DNA of 64,000 nucleotides from Raphanus sativus (GCF_000801105.2 NC_079517.1:6634001-6698000); one strand, 5' to 3'. Shown: positions 12,073 to 25,336, counted from the first letter of the stretch. Notes: generated by a model not told the origin, from the letters alone. Numbers and translations are program-made.

Positions 12073-15000
12073 ATGGGTGAGAAGAAAGGGATTGAAGAGA
12101 AAGAAGAAGCGATGAAGATCAAGAAGACCTCTCTGGTTTTCGCTGTTAATGGAGAAAGATTCGAGCTCGATCTCTCTTCTGTTGATCCTTCAACCACACT
12201 CATCGATTTCTTGCGTAACAAGACTCCTTTCAAGAGCGTCAAGCTCGGTTGTGGTGAAGGTACGTTGATAATTGATACAATCATCAAAGTTTGACCAAGA
12301 GTAGATTAGATTAGACTCTGATTGTTTTTCTGATTTGGTTAACTCTCTAGATTCTTGTTCATGATTAATCATGAGTTAACAAGAGTTTTAGATTCAGTAG
12401 CTATAAAAAATTATGATTATTTCTGCAGTCTACGTAGATAGCTTTAGCCTTAACGGATGTTTTTGTGTTCTTACGTCTAATTGCTTGGGAGATTAAACTA
12501 AAATATTAGTGGAAACAGTAAGATTTGACGGATTATTTTCTCTATAAGCTGTTCAGATTAGGACTCTGATCTCTTTTGTTTCTTTTTCTCTTAAGGGGTA
12601 TTCAGATTTTAGAGGACTCTGTTTTTAAAAAGACTGATAAGGACTTTGATTTTGTTGTTAAAAAAAAAGGACTTTGATTTAAGATACGACAAAATCAAAA
12701 ACAGATAAACGGCTATTGCAAGTCCACAAATAATAAAATATTTTTTAGCATTTTTTTTTCTCAAATTGCTCGTAACAGTATCTATGCGAAGTGTAAATTT
12801 TGATTTTTGCTTTACTTATTCAATCACAAAGGAGGTTTTGAAGTTTGAACATATAGGATTCCGTTTATCTGATTTTGGTAAAAATGCTAAAAAATTATGG
12901 GGACAAATTATAGGATTTAATAATCCGTTTATCCTCCCAACACATTGATACACATGATAAGATTCATAAAATTTCAATAGGATTTCAAACGGATAAGTAC
13001 AAAGATAACAAATATTTTAAGATTATTTTCTTAAGAAGTTTTGCTCGTATGCAAAGTGTAAACTAAAATGCCAAATTACTTACTTGATTTTAGCGTTATT
13101 TTTTTTCAGTTAACAAGGAAATTTTGATTTACATATCGGATTTAATAACCCTTATGAATTAAAGTCGTGAGAATTTATGTGGATAAAAACATTTGAATGT
13201 ACTATTCGTTTTTGTTAAAAAAAAATACAATTCCTTTTCTCTTACCCATAATAATTTCAGTAGGAATTCATTTTTGATCTATCAATATACGAACAGTTAC
13301 ACATATTTAAATCTCAAACAATACATAATATAATGACAGATTAAATCTTTTAACTAAATAACATTAAACTTCAAACTTGTATGTCAATGACTTACATATA
13401 TAAACCCCTCCCACAGCAAATGAATATAACTGAAGATTTGAAGTTAACCATGGCTTATGTTTAGAAATATGGCTTCTTTATTTCCATTTTTTTTAATTTC
13501 CATTGAATAATTACCCTAAAACTAAAAGGTTGTGTTTCTATATGGCAAAGAGATTACACGTTTTAGGCCCAGAAAAGACTATATATGTACGTACCTTATA
13601 GGAGTAGTTTGTAATGGCAAGCAATCTCTTTGCTTTTGGCTTTTGTGTTCTTTTAACTAACGTGTTTTCTCTGGACACACAGGTGGTTGTGGCGCTTGTG
13701 TTGTTCTTCTTTCAAAGTACGACCCACTCCTGGACAAAGTCGATGACTTCACAGTCAGCTCGTGTCTCACACTCCTCTGCAGCATCGACGGCTGCTCCAT
13801 CACCACCTCAGAAGGCCTAGGGAACAGCAGATCCGGGTTCCACGCCGTCCATGAGCGCATCGCAGGTTTCCACGCTACGCAATGCGGTTTCTGCACGCCC
13901 GGCATGAGCGTCTCCATGTTCTCCGCTCTCTTGAATGCTGACAAGTCGTCTTCTCCTCACGACCCTCCTAGCAACAACGGTTCCTCAAACCTCACTGCTG
14001 CTGAAGCAGAGAAGGCTGTGTCAGGTAACCTCTGCAGGTGTACTGGATACAGACCTCTCGTGGACGCTTGTAAGAGCTTTGCAAAGGATGTGGATATAGA
14101 AGATCTTGGATTCAACTCGTTTTGCAAGAAGGGAGAGAACAGAGATGATGCTTTGAAGAAGCTGCCTTGCTATGACCATACCTTGTCGTCTACGTTGTTT
14201 CCGGAGTTCTTGAAGAAGGAGCTCAAGATGGATACGAGTCTTGATGATTCAAGAACGTACAGATGGTCAAGCCCTGGAAGTATCTCTGAGCTTCAAAGTT
14301 TATTACAGCTTGATGACAATGGTACTATGTCTGTTAAGTTAGTTGCTGGTAACACAAGCACTGGCTACTACAAAGAAGAGAAAGAGAAGAAGTATGATAG
14401 ATTCATCGATATAAGGAGGCTTCCTGAGCTCACTTTGGTGAGAAGAGATGAGAAAGGAGTTGAGCTAGGAGCTGCTGTTACTATCTCAAAAGCTATTGAG
14501 GTTCTAAGAGGACAGAAAGAAAGTGTCTCTGTGTTGGCGAAACTCGCAGCTCACATGGAGAAGATAGCAAGCAGATTCGTTAGGAACACTGGGACATTAG
14601 GTGGAAACATCATGATGGCGCAGAGGAAACAGTTCCCTTCAGATCTCACAACCATACTTGTCGCTGCTCGAGCTACCGTTAAGATCATGAGTGTAGGTTC
14701 CAATGTTCAAGAACAGTTTACGCTAGAAGAGTTTCTTCAGCAGCCTCCTCTTGAAGCCAAGTCTCTTCTTGTGAGCGTGATGATTCCATCTTGGAGGCCA
14801 TTGAAGAACGGTTCTTCTTCAACAGATACTCATCTCCTCTTTGAAACTTACAGGGCAGCTCCACGTCCTCTAGGGAACGCATTGGCGTTTCTCAACGCAG
14901 CTTTCTCAGCTGAAGTTTCTTTGAATCAAAGTCGTGATGGTGTTGTTGTAAATGATTGCTTGTTAGCTTTTGGTGCTTATGGGACCAAACATGCACACAG

Positions 15001-18000
15001 GGCGAGGAAGGTTGAAGACTACCTTGTGGGGAAAGTTATCTCTGATGAAGTTTTGATGGAAGCTATTAGCTTGCTTAGAGATGAGATAGTACCTGATAAG
15101 GGTACTTCTAATCCAGGCTACAGATCAAGCTTGGCTGTTACTTTCCTCTTTGAGTTCTTCGGATCTTTAGCTACAAACGGCTTGCTCAACGGATGTAAAG
15201 AGAACGGTTTTGAATCTTTGAAACATGAAGCTATGTTGTCATCTGCACAACAGATAGTTGAAACTCAAGAACATAGTCCGGTCGGCAAAGGCATTGTAAA
15301 GGCTGGAGCTAAGCTTCAAGCATCTGGTGAGTTCTATACATACTCTTCAGGGTCGTTCCTAAGATTTTGGAGGCTATAGCCAATTTAGTAACGGTTTATA
15401 TAATTATTACAGATTTGAATGCTTATTATATATATAAATAATTTCTAATTTTTGGGGCTGTAAGCCAATGATTCACATGCCTATGCTCAGGACCGGTCAT
15501 GAGACTCTTCAATGATGAAAATGGCTGAGGTTGATTCTATGTTACTGTTTAAATGATTCTACAGGTGAGGCTGTTTATGTAGACGACATTCCATCGCCGA
15601 AAGACTGTCTATATGGTGCATTTATATACAGTACAATGCCGTTGGCTAGGATCAAGAGTATAAGGTTCAAGGAGAACAGAGTTCCAGAGGGAGTTCTTGG
15701 CATAATAACGTACAAAGACATTCCCAAAGGTGGACAAAATGTTGGTAACAAAGGTTTCTTTGCCTCGGATCTTTTGTTTGCAGAAGAGATCACTCATTGT
15801 GCTGGTCAGATCATCGCCTTCTTGGTAAGTCTTGTGTAAGGGTTACATTGTATCTCTCTGAAGAATGCATTTATGAAGAAGAAACTACTTAGATCAGATA
15901 TCAACTTTGTGTTGTTATGTGCAGGTTGCAGAGAGTCAAAAGCTTGCAGATATTGCAGTGAACCTTGTTGTGATCGATTACGACACTGAGGGTTTAGAAC
16001 CGCCGATACTGTCGGTAGAAGAAGCTGTTGAGAAGTCTAGTCTTTTCGAGGTCCCTCCATTTCTAAAGAGTAAACCGGTTGGTGATATCAACAAGGGAAT
16101 GGCTGAAGCTGAGCATAAGATTCTTGGATCAAAGGTGGTTCTTGTTCTGGTTCCTTTCCTCTCTCTCTCTCTCTCTCTCTCTCAAGCCCTACTCATCTTT
16201 GTGATTGCTGTTGGTATGTAGATAAGTTTGGGGTCACAGTACTTCTTCTATATGGAGACACAAACGGCTCTTGCAGTGCCTGATGAAGACAACTGTATGT
16301 TGGTTTATAGCTCGACTCAAGCCCCTGAGTATGTACACAGAACCATCGCTGGATGTCTTGGTGTTCCTGAGCACAATGTCCGTGTCATTACTAGACGAGT
16401 TGGTGGCGGCTTCGGTGGGAAAGTCATGAAAGCAATGCCTGTAAGTTCTTACTCTCATGTGTACTTTGAGTATATGATGTTTGTTTTAACAATTATGTTA
16501 CAGGTTGCTACAGCGTGTGCACTTGCAGCAACCAAAATGCAGCGTCCAGTGAGGACATATGTGAACAGGAAAACAGATATGATAACAACCGGAGGAAGAC
16601 ATCCGATGAAAATCAAATACAGTGTTGGATTCAAATCCAATGGGAAGGTTACTGCTCTAGACTTGGAGCTGTTACTCGATGCAGGGCTAAGTGAAGATAT
16701 AAGCCCTCTCATGCCATCAGGGATCCAAGGAGCATTGATGAAGTATGATTGGGGTGCTTTCTCGTTTGATGTGAAAATATGCAAAACAAACACTGTGAGC
16801 AGGACAGCTGTCAGAGCTCCTGGGGATGTACAAGGATCTTATATAGCTGAAGCCATCATCGAGAAAGTAGCTTCATATCTCTCTATTGATGTGGATGAGA
16901 TCAGGAAGGTTAATCTCCATGCGTATGAGAGCTTGAAGCTGTTTTACGATAAGAAAGCTGGTGAGTCCACTGAGTACACGTTACCGCAGCTTTGGGAGAA
17001 GCTAGAAGAGTTCTCTGGGTTTAGCCAGAGGAGGAAGGTGGTTGATGAGTTCAATGCATCGAGCAGATGGAGGAAGAGAGGGATCTCGCGTGTGCCTGCG
17101 GTTTATGGAGTGGGTTTGCGGTTAACACCAGGGAGAGTAAGTGTGTTGAGCGATGGTTCAGTAGTGGTTGAGGTTCCAGGGATTGAGATAGGACAAGGGC
17201 TATGGACAAAGGTGAAACAGATGGCTGCATTCTCACTTGGGCTGATCCAGTGTAGTACTACAAGCGATGAACTTCTAGAGAAGATACGAGTCATCCAAGC
17301 TGATACTTTGAGTATGGTGCAAGGCTCAGTAACTGGTGGTAGCACAAGCTCTGAAGCTAGTAGTGAAGCGGTGAGGATTTGCTGCGGTGGCTTAGTTGAG
17401 AGGCTGTTACCTGTCAAGACTGCTTTGGAGGAGAAAACAGGAGGACCTGTGACTTGGGATAGTCTCATCAGTCAGGTTCCTACTCTTGAAAACATTCATA
17501 TGCTTTTGGTGTTTTATGGTTTTATTATGAAACAGTCTTGTTCTTGAATGGTCTTGTGTAGGCTTATATGCAATCGGTGAACATGTCAGTTAGTAACACT
17601 TACTCGCCAGACTTCGGCACTCAGTACCTTAACTATGGAGTTGCAGCGAGCGAGGTAAAGCTCCTCTTAGCTTTACTAAACAGTTTGTGAAACAATGTTA
17701 CACTTATTTGGTTGTATATCAACAGGTTGAAGTAAACATTTTGACGGGTGAAACTACGGTTCTGCGCACGGATATTATCTATGATTGCGGGAAAAGTCTC
17801 AACCCTGCTGTGGATTTAGGACAGGTTTAAACCCACTCTATATATGTGTATGTTTGTTTCTGTTATGGTTTCTTGGTCTGGATTTGTAAATGTTTTCATT
17901 GTAAATTTTGCAGATTGAAGGAGCATTTGTTCAAGGACTTGGGTTCTTCATGCTTGAAGAGTACCTAATGAACTCAGACGGTCTCATAGTAACAGACAGC

Positions 18001-18425
18001 ACATGGACTTACAAGATCCCAACGGTCGACACAATCCCAAGACAGTTTAATGTCGAGATTCTCAACAGTGGACACCACAAGAACCGTGTTCTTTCATCCA
18101 AAGGTGACTTACTTACTTTATATATCCATTTTACCTTATTGGTTGAAAGTCTTTGTTGTTAAACTTTTGTTTTGGGGGGGTTGATACAGCTTCTGGTGAA
18201 CCGCCATTGCTTTTAGCGTCTTCTGTTCACTGTGCTGTCCGAGCAGCTGTTAAAGAAGCTAAGAAACAGACTGTGACATGGAGTGATGATAACCAAGAAG
18301 GGGTTGTTGATCTGAGCTTTGAATTGCCTGTTCCAGCAACAATGCCTGTTGTGAAGGAGCTTTGTGGACTCAATGTTGTTGAGAAATACTTGGACTGGAA
18401 AATCAAGCAGAGGAAGAACATTTGA
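12073..18425 (+). CDS. AAO1: molybdenum-containing aldehyde oxidase
   Basis: Cytosolic Moco/FAD/2Fe-2S flavoenzyme oxidising aldehydes such as indole-3-acetaldehyde or abscisic aldehyde to acids. Ten exons: 12073-12259, 13683-15326, 15565-15824, 15925-16134, 16222-16440, 16504-17475, 17562-17654, 17726-17824, 17914-18103, 18190-18425. They join in frame to 1369 aa, as in Arabidopsis AAO1. Domains in order: ferredoxin-like 2Fe-2S (GCGEGGCGACVV); second 2Fe-2S (CGFCTPG and GNLCRCTGYRPL); FAD domain (VAGNTSTGYYK, FVRNTGTLGGNI); and the large Moco-binding part (GSQYFFYMETQTALAVPDED, RRVGGGFGGK, RAPGDVQGSYI, IEIGQGLWTKVKQ, EGAFVQGLGFF). The catalytic Glu sits in ASGEPPLLL. Intron 1 is 1.4 kb, much longer than the others, and may hold decayed MITE sequence. 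The start was chosen because a short Lys/Glu-rich leader precedes the conserved SLVFAVNGERFEL. AAO2-4 are close paralogues; synteny favours AAO1. Confidence 0.95.
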
Positions 18426-19035
18426 TAGCTTGTGTGTTGTGTTTCTGTTGTGAATGTAATTGCTCTGTTTATTTGAAGTGCTTGCAACAGTTGTTATGTT
18501 TGCATAATGATGTTCTTGATTATGTGATCAAAACCGGTTTTTGTAATAAGCTGCAACTTAAAAAACCTCTTCAACTTTTGGTTTTTGGCATATATTTTTT
18601 TATGTTTATGTAAAAAATATTATCAGTTAAAAAGATATTAAAATCAAGTTTATAATGCAAGGATGGTGAGCATGACAATCATCAGACGATGGTGGTTTTG
18701 ATGTTTGGATTCATCTGCATGCAACGTGTATATAAGAAAATAAATATTATTCTCATAAGTACATGAAAATATAAATATGAATATAACAAAAAAAGGTATC
18801 CTTAATATTATACTCAATCCAAAGAATCATTAAAATCGTCTAGACAAAAGAAAACCCAAAGAACTAAGCCTTCGTTTCTTCAAACTAAAACCAAATCAAA
18901 CAAAACTCTTTGCTGTCTAATAATCTTCTTTGCCTATAAATTCATTTGATATGTTTTTCCTCTTTTCTCACAACACAAAAACATTACTTATCTAGAAATC
19001 AAGATTTAAAAAAAAGAGAGTGAGAGAGAGAGAGA
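18426..19035. other. spacer between AAO1 and the HSP20-like gene
   Basis: 3' end of AAO1 and promoter of the next gene. A GA-rich leader lies directly before the HSP20-like ATG (19015-19035). No other feature was seen. Confidence 0.5.
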
Positions 19036-19972
19036 ATGGCTGCAACTAGACTTTACCAAGAATTTGAGCCTGCAACTAGATGGACCTCTGAACCAGACGC
19101 CGAGATCCTTGTCGTTGATCTTCCAGGTTCTTTTTCTTCTTAACAATCTTGTTTATGCGTTTCTAACATTAAACATAGTTTTGGTAAAGGTAATCAAGCT
19201 CATAATGCATTGTCTTCTGTGATTAGGATTCAAGAAAGAACAAGTTAAGGTGGCGGTAACCACAACAAGGAAGCTAAGGCTAACAGGAGAACGTCCAACT
19301 GGTGGAAACAAATGGATTCGTTTCCGCCAGGAAGTTCCCATTCCTATGACCGTTGATATTGACTCGGTTTCAGCTTTGTTCAAGGATAACAAACTCTACA
19401 TCCGACATTCCAAAGTCCAGACAGAAAGCCCTCAGACTAAGCCACCACCACCACCACCGGTGGTCACGAAACCACATGATCAACATGACGCAAAACAAGG
19501 CCAGGGCTCTAAAGCAGCAACGGTCGAGAAGCCTAACGGTGCCAAGATAGAAAGCCCTCAAACTAAGCCACCATCACCTGCCAAACCACCGGTGATGACG
19601 AAACCACATGATCAACATGAGGCTAAACAAGGCCTGGTTTCTAAAGCAACAACGGCCGAGAAGCCTAACGGTGGTAAAACCGAAGAGCCGAAGCATGAAG
19701 CACAGCAAAAAGCAGGGGAAATACAGAATGACAACAAGGAACTAATTGGTGAGCCTAAAGGACCCTTGAGTTCCAAGGATGAGGATAAAGACAAAGTTGG
19801 AGCTAAATTGTTTGAGAAGTACAAAGAGGCAACTGGAAATGTGGTAAAGGAAGCTAAAAGCAAAAGACAGTTACTTTGCAATTTGGCTGCTTCGGTTACA
19901 TTGGTTCTGCTAATCCTACTCTATGCTAGAAATGCAGTACGTTCATCCCTTGTGTGGAACTCCGAGGAATGA
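19036..19972 (+). CDS. HSP20-like (RTM2-like) membrane-anchored protein
   Basis: Exons 19036-19126 and 19227-19972, 278 aa. Residues about 10-105 form an alpha-crystallin/HSP20 domain (EILVVDLPGFKKEQVKVAVT, TGERP, FRQEVPIP, NKLYI). The intron falls at the usual site after LVVDLPG. A Pro/Lys-rich linker follows. It contains two copies of a unit of about 45 aa (ESPQTKPP, then KPHDQH, then EKPNG), beginning near codons for residues 133 and 177. Residues about 242-262 (NLAASVTLVLLILLYA) form one transmembrane helix near the C-terminus. This layout is that of the Arabidopsis RTM2-like family (small HSP domain plus C-terminal anchor); the positional counterpart is At5g20970. RTM2 itself restricts long-distance movement of a potyvirus, but that role should not be assumed here. 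Confidence 0.85.
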
Positions 19973-20246
19973 GTGACCCTTCACATTTGCGACTTACGAT
20001 GTATATGTTTGCTCATGTAGAAAATAAATAATGTTTGATAATTCCCCTCTACATGTCTGTTTATAAATGTGTAACTTGAAAATGTGAAAAACTCCATTTT
20101 ATATATATTTCAAATTAGTTTTTAGCATAATTTCAATGCCAGAACAATCATAACTTCCTATAAGTGGAGAAAGTATTCAAAGTAAGATGAAAGATATAGA
20201 GACAGAAGAAAGTGGTAGTATGAGCAAACGTACTTAATGAAAGGCA
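19973..20246. other. convergent 3' spacer (HSP20-like / MS3)
   Basis: AT-rich convergent spacer with no recognised feature. Confidence 0.4.
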
Positions 20247-23200
20247 TTATGACTTATTTAGCTGAGAGCGGATTAACTTGGCAGCAGCAACCATGTTGCC
20301 AAGTGCAGATTCAACTTCAGCGTACTTCCGCGTCTTTAGGCCACAGTCAGGGTTCACCCACAGGACTTTACTGTCCAGAACTGCAAGCATCTTGTTGATA
20401 CGCTCAGCTATTTCTTCAGCGGATGGGATACGAGGAGAGTGAATGTCATACACCCCTGGACCGATTCCAGCACCGTATTTCACTCCTTCATGGAAGACTG
20501 ACAAGAGCTTCTCATCTGACCGTGAGTTTTCAATAGTGATCACATCAGCATCCATGTTTATAATTGAGTTGATAATGTCGTTGAAATTTGAGTAGCACAT
20601 GTGGGTGTGAATCTGCATAAAAGTTCAAGGATAGCATGAATAAAAACCACATGAAGCTCAACACAGTAGTGAAAAATAATCTTAAACGTGGAAAAAGAGC
20701 AATGAAGTGAGATAAAGATGACCTGAGTAGTGTCTCGTACATCACAGTTTGTGATTCTGAAAGCGTGGACGGCCCAGTCGAGGTAAAGTTCTTGCTCGGA
20801 CCTCCTGAGGGGCAATCCTTCTCTTAACGCAGCCTCATCAATCTGAATAACAGTGATACCAGCCTTCTCAAGGTCTTTAACCTCGTCTTTAATAGCAAGT
20901 GCAATCTGGAAACACGTCTCATACCTATAAACAACAGCGATTGTGAGATGGAACACAATATAAGTGACAGAGAGCTTGATAGGCTTGATTGTCACACACC
21001 TGGGCTGGTCATTTCTAACAAAGGACCAATTGAGAATTGTAACAGGACCAGTGAGCATCCCTTTCATAGGACGTTGAGTCATCTTCTGTGCCATTGACGA
21101 CCAGAAGACAGTCATTGCCTTTGGTCGGCTGACATCACCGTAGATGATAGGTGGCTTGACACAGCGAGACCCATATGATTGGACCCACCCATTTGATGTG
21201 AATGCAAAGCCAGACAGCTGCTCACCAAAAAACTCCACCATATCGTTTCTCTGCAGGACTACGGTGTATCAGGGGGATAAAGAATGCAATAGTTCGAATA
21301 ATAAGCCTATGGTTTTAGTATGTTTCCACCTCTGCCTCCCCATGCACCAATACATCAATGCCAAGCTCTTCCTGAAGCTTGACAACCTTTTCAAATTCGA
21401 CTTTGATAGCCTGGACATAGTCAATCTCTGATATCCTGCAAATGCAACGGGTGCATGAGTATTAGAATAATGGCATGTTACAGTTTCTCAGATACATCAT
21501 CGGAATAGCTAGGCTTACTTTCTGGCCTTGAACTCCCTGCGTATCCGTCTAAGATCCGTGGTCTGAGGAAAAGATCCAATTGTAGTTGTTGGAAGAGCAG
21601 GAAGGTTTAGCTTCTTCTGCTGGGCTTGTAGCCTAACACTTACTTTTGTAGAACGGCGGTGATCAGATTTCATTACTGCAGCAACCTGAGTAAGAAAGTA
21701 ATTAAAGATACAAGTCCAGGGAACAACAAAATGTCAGAAGATAAATTTGTTAGGAAACCCCTTACATTATGTTGTACAGTGGCATTTATCACCCTTGGAG
21801 ATGATCTTCTTGAAGCTTGTCGCATGGAATTAGAAGCAAACAGTGCCTACAAAGAGATAATAGTCCTCAAAGGATGTGCATAATGTAATAAGTAAATATG
21901 TACCCTTACCTCATCCTTAAATCCAGAAAATGATTTGGCAAGTGCATTAACTTCAACGACCTTTTGTGCAGCGAATGCAAGCCATGATTTTAGTTCTTTA
22001 TCAAGTTTTACTTCATTCACCAAATCTACAGCCGTATGGAGTAGAGAGCACGAAGTAGAAACAACGACTTTTTCTGCAAAGAGAAGACAAAGATTTACAT
22101 CAATCCGAGGCTAAGTAGGAAAAAAGAAGTGAAAGCAATCGAATAAAATGTTGTTTACTGATACCTTTCCCAACAATGTCTTCAAGAGTCTGTAGTGTCT
22201 TAAGTGAAGCAGAAAGATCATTGGCCCAAATGTTCCTTCCATCAACGACTCCAGCAAATAGCAGCTTCCCACGAGGAAAATCCACTTTGATCAAATCAAG
22301 AGTCTCCAGTCCACGAACGAGGTCAAATCCAAACCCAGTTACACACTTCAACGAGGTCAATGCCTTGTACGCTTCAGCAGGCACATCTGCAAAGTATGTG
22401 GCGATAAGAACATTCAACCCCGCCAAAGATGATTCCATGTGAGAGTAGGCATCCGAAAACGCCTGCAACTGGTTGGTGTCAAGATCCATCACAAGTATAG
22501 GCTCATCGAACTGAATCCAACGTGCACCAGCAGACTTTAGATCAGTCAAAACTTCTCTGAAAAAAACAAATGCCACAGGAGCCATTTAACGTCTCTTGAG
22601 TACTATCCAAATGAAAGTGTAACTTTGTATTTGTTTTCTTCTTGGTAATATCTAGAAAACCTTAGTAACAGTCTTACTTGTAGACGGGAAGAATCTTGTC
22701 AATCAGAGAAAGAAGGCAGAAAGATTTATCAACATCCTTTGCTGGCTTTGAGAGGAGCAAGTAGGTCATGGGACCAATGAGCACGGGAACTGTATCTATG
22801 CCAAGCTGTGTCATGAACAGCCAAAAGCACAGCTTAGAACAAGAACTTGGGAAAGAAAAAAAAGCTTTTAAGTGAGAAAGGTTTTAGCCAACTTACTGAT
22901 TTGGCCTCCTTAAACTCCTCCACAGCCTTGTGAGATGCATACGAGAATTTAACATGAGGACCCAACTCAGGAACAATGTAATGGCTGTTAAGGCATTTAA
23001 TTATCATTACAACTGAGAAATAATCCTTTCTTTAACGAACATGGGAAGTAAAAGAGAATATCCATCACTTACTAGTTTGTATCAAACCACTTGGTCATTT
23101 CCATAGCAGGAACAGAATCATTTCCTCGTGCCATGGAGAAGTAAACATCGAACCCGACCTCCCCAGTTTCCCAACCATACCTAGGGGGAACAGCTCCAAG

Positions 23201-23634
23201 CATCGCTGTGGTGTCCAACATCTGATCGTAGTAAGAAAAAGTGTTGCTGGGAATGTATTTGATCCCTACATCAGCCATATGTTTCCATATGGAGCGTCTC
23301 AGGTTAGCAGCAACGTTCTGCAAATCCTCAACACCTGTTTTCCCATCCCAGAAGGACTCCAATGCAAACTTGAGCTCTCTCTTGGCACCGATACGGGGAT
23401 AACCGACAATGTGGGATGACATTGCTCTGTTTCGTCACAGACAACATGATTAGGGGTGGGGGGAAACTCATGGATGTAATACAAGGAAACATCAAGAGAA
23501 GAAAACCTGGGACGGAGGGGGCGGCGAGAGGAGGTTGCGCAACGGAGGGAGGGAGAAGAGGAAGACGGTGGTGGAAGAGAAGGAGCGCGGCTTGGAAGCG
23601 ACGGAGGGACTCTCTGAAGAGCGCGCTGGCCCAT
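20247..23634 (-). CDS. MS3: cobalamin-independent methionine synthase, plastid type
   Basis: Transfers the methyl group of 5-methyltetrahydrofolate (polyglutamate) to homocysteine, giving methionine. Twelve coding exons: 23634-23507, 23426-23073, 22984-22897, 22805-22678, 22556-22165, 22073-21910, 21846-21766, 21685-21519, 21435-21330, 21250-21000, 20924-20723, 20612-20247. They join in frame to 808 aa. Exon 1 encodes a Ser/Pro/Arg-rich, acid-poor leader ([20 protein letters not shown]...) that looks like a chloroplast transit peptide and matches the length of Arabidopsis MS3. A second Met opens the catalytic part ([19 protein letters not shown]) in exon 2. Zinc ligands are visible in [10 protein letters not shown] (His, Cys) and [13 protein letters not shown] (Cys). 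The homocysteine/folate site segments [32 protein letters not shown] and [15 protein letters not shown] are intact. Use of the internal Met would give a cytosolic form, but no evidence for that is visible. Confidence 0.94.
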
Positions 23635-23995
23635 TATTATAGTCTCTCCCTTTCAAACTGCTCCTATTATTTCTGTTCAGCGTCCGCCGGGGAAGGAGGA
23701 GACTCATACACAACTATATAATTCCCAGGTTTTATCTATTTTTAATTCAGGTATTATATTAGTTAACACGTAATTAAACTGGACATAAAGCAACAATACC
23801 AACATAATTTTATTAATTTCTCATTAGGGGACAAACATGTTAACAAGAAGTACGAGACCTTATTACAAAACTTATAAGTTATAACAATGCCTTTGCAACA
23901 TATATGTAGTTAAGTTTTCATGTAACACAAAACATTCTGAAAAGTTTTCACACTCACTTGGGGATTGATTCACTGAGCGGAGAAGCTGAGAAGTT
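23635..23995. other. MS3 promoter and 3' side of the CNX1 relic
   Basis: No gene recognised; short promoter region of the minus-strand MS3 gene. Confidence 0.4.
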
Positions 23996-25336
23996 TCAGT
24001 TAGTGCAAGAACAGCCAGCATTTTTTGTCTCGTCTGCTCCCTCATACGCAGAATTGTAGCTTTTGTCCCATGTATCAGCAGGTGCAGTGGCTTCTGCATG
24101 AGGTATGTGCTTTGGATGTGTCTCTCTCTCTTGTCTGCTTTGATCTGCTTCAGAGCGTGCTTCAGTGCTGGTAACAGGGCCTCCATACACTCGGCCAATG
24201 CGTTTGGGTTCCCAGGCAAGTTGATTATCTGAGAAAACAAATGACCTAGAAACTTGAGTGATGACAGCTTGGAGACGAATGTAAATATGATCCGAACACA
24301 CCACGAAATCTGATACGGTAACTAGATGTTTTATATACCATCCAAGTGTAAGAATGAGGTCTATTTCGTCAACAACATGGCTCCATTTCTGAAGAATGTC
24401 TTTGATTCTTTCGACTTCATCAGGGATTACAGCTGTTGCAACTACCTTGGCTCCTTCCAGTTTTTTTTCTAACGAGGAATCAATCACTGATACAACCCTG
24501 GGTCCACTGAAGTAGCACAAGAAAATCAAAAAGGGTCATCGAAATAAACAGACAGAAGGATAAGTGATGAGCATATTTGATGAGAAACGGCATCAGGATG
24601 AGATATTAGATAAAAGATGTAGCAAAGCACTGAGGTGCTTCCTTGTCTCACTATGAAAAGGAGCAATATTTTTACTTTGCGTGTTACTATGGCATCGAAT
24701 AAGTGACCTAACCAGAATAACGAACTGGTTAGATGTATCTTAGATGCAATTTATCTAAGAAAATTAAGAAAATGCACTTTCTTTTATTCACTCACTGTAT
24801 TTTAACTCTAGCTGAGAAGATAAATAGACGTTACTTTGACTAGTATTTGCATCGATTATGCCCAATTGAAAGAGAAAATCAACAAGGTCGTTTTTCACTT
24901 TTTGACTCCAAATTTCATGTTTTCTAGCTTACCTCTTAATATCAGTTGTGTTCTAGTACAAAGACAACCTCAACACTGCTAATTTTGTTTCTTTTTTTTT
25001 TTTTCTAATAGTGATCATTCTTTTAGAGACGCAAATAATATATATAAAACATATCTATTCCAAATTTCCAACTCATCCAGGTTTTGTAACAGAACAATCT
25101 TTAACAGAAAGCATACCTTCGATCAGGTCCAGCCCCAGCTGAGACAGTGCCACTTTATACTCAGCCCCAGGCACTTCACTCTTCTTCATTTCTGTCCGAA
25201 TAGATGTGGTTTTTCTTATCAATAGAGAAGCCACTCACATCGCCTACGATTACAGCGGAGTACTGCCCTCAAAGCTTCCTCCGTATGTATCATCTCCGTC
25301 TTTTCCGTTGCCGCCGCCGCCACAACAACCTTCCAT
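23996..25336 (-). pseudogene. CNX1: CNX1 (molybdenum cofactor biosynthesis) relic, internally deleted
   Basis: CNX1 normally has an N-terminal MoeA-like E domain and a C-terminal Mog-like G domain that adenylate molybdopterin and insert Mo. The minus strand keeps the start (ATG at 25336, MEGCCGGGGN; one frame over, KTEMIHTEEALRA). It then jumps directly to the end of the E domain (SAVIVGDVSGFSIDKK), so about 400 codons are missing. Next come SEVPGAEYKVA, a second deletion of several codons, SAGAGPDR and a donor. The exon from 24506 reads [22 protein letters not shown] through [10 protein letters not shown]. About 60 codons of the G domain are then missing. The last exon has [20 protein letters not shown], followed by a 2 bp slip in a GA run near 24120 that shifts the frame before [11 protein letters not shown] and the C-terminal CSCTN. 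Deletions in both catalytic domains plus frameshifts make function very unlikely. Confidence 0.9.

Noticed and set aside
12590..13260. Possible MITE(s) in AAO1 intron 1 (GGATTTAATAATCC-like phrases)
   Set aside because: No convincing inverted ends or target duplication; the intron is simply long and AT-rich as far as can be seen.
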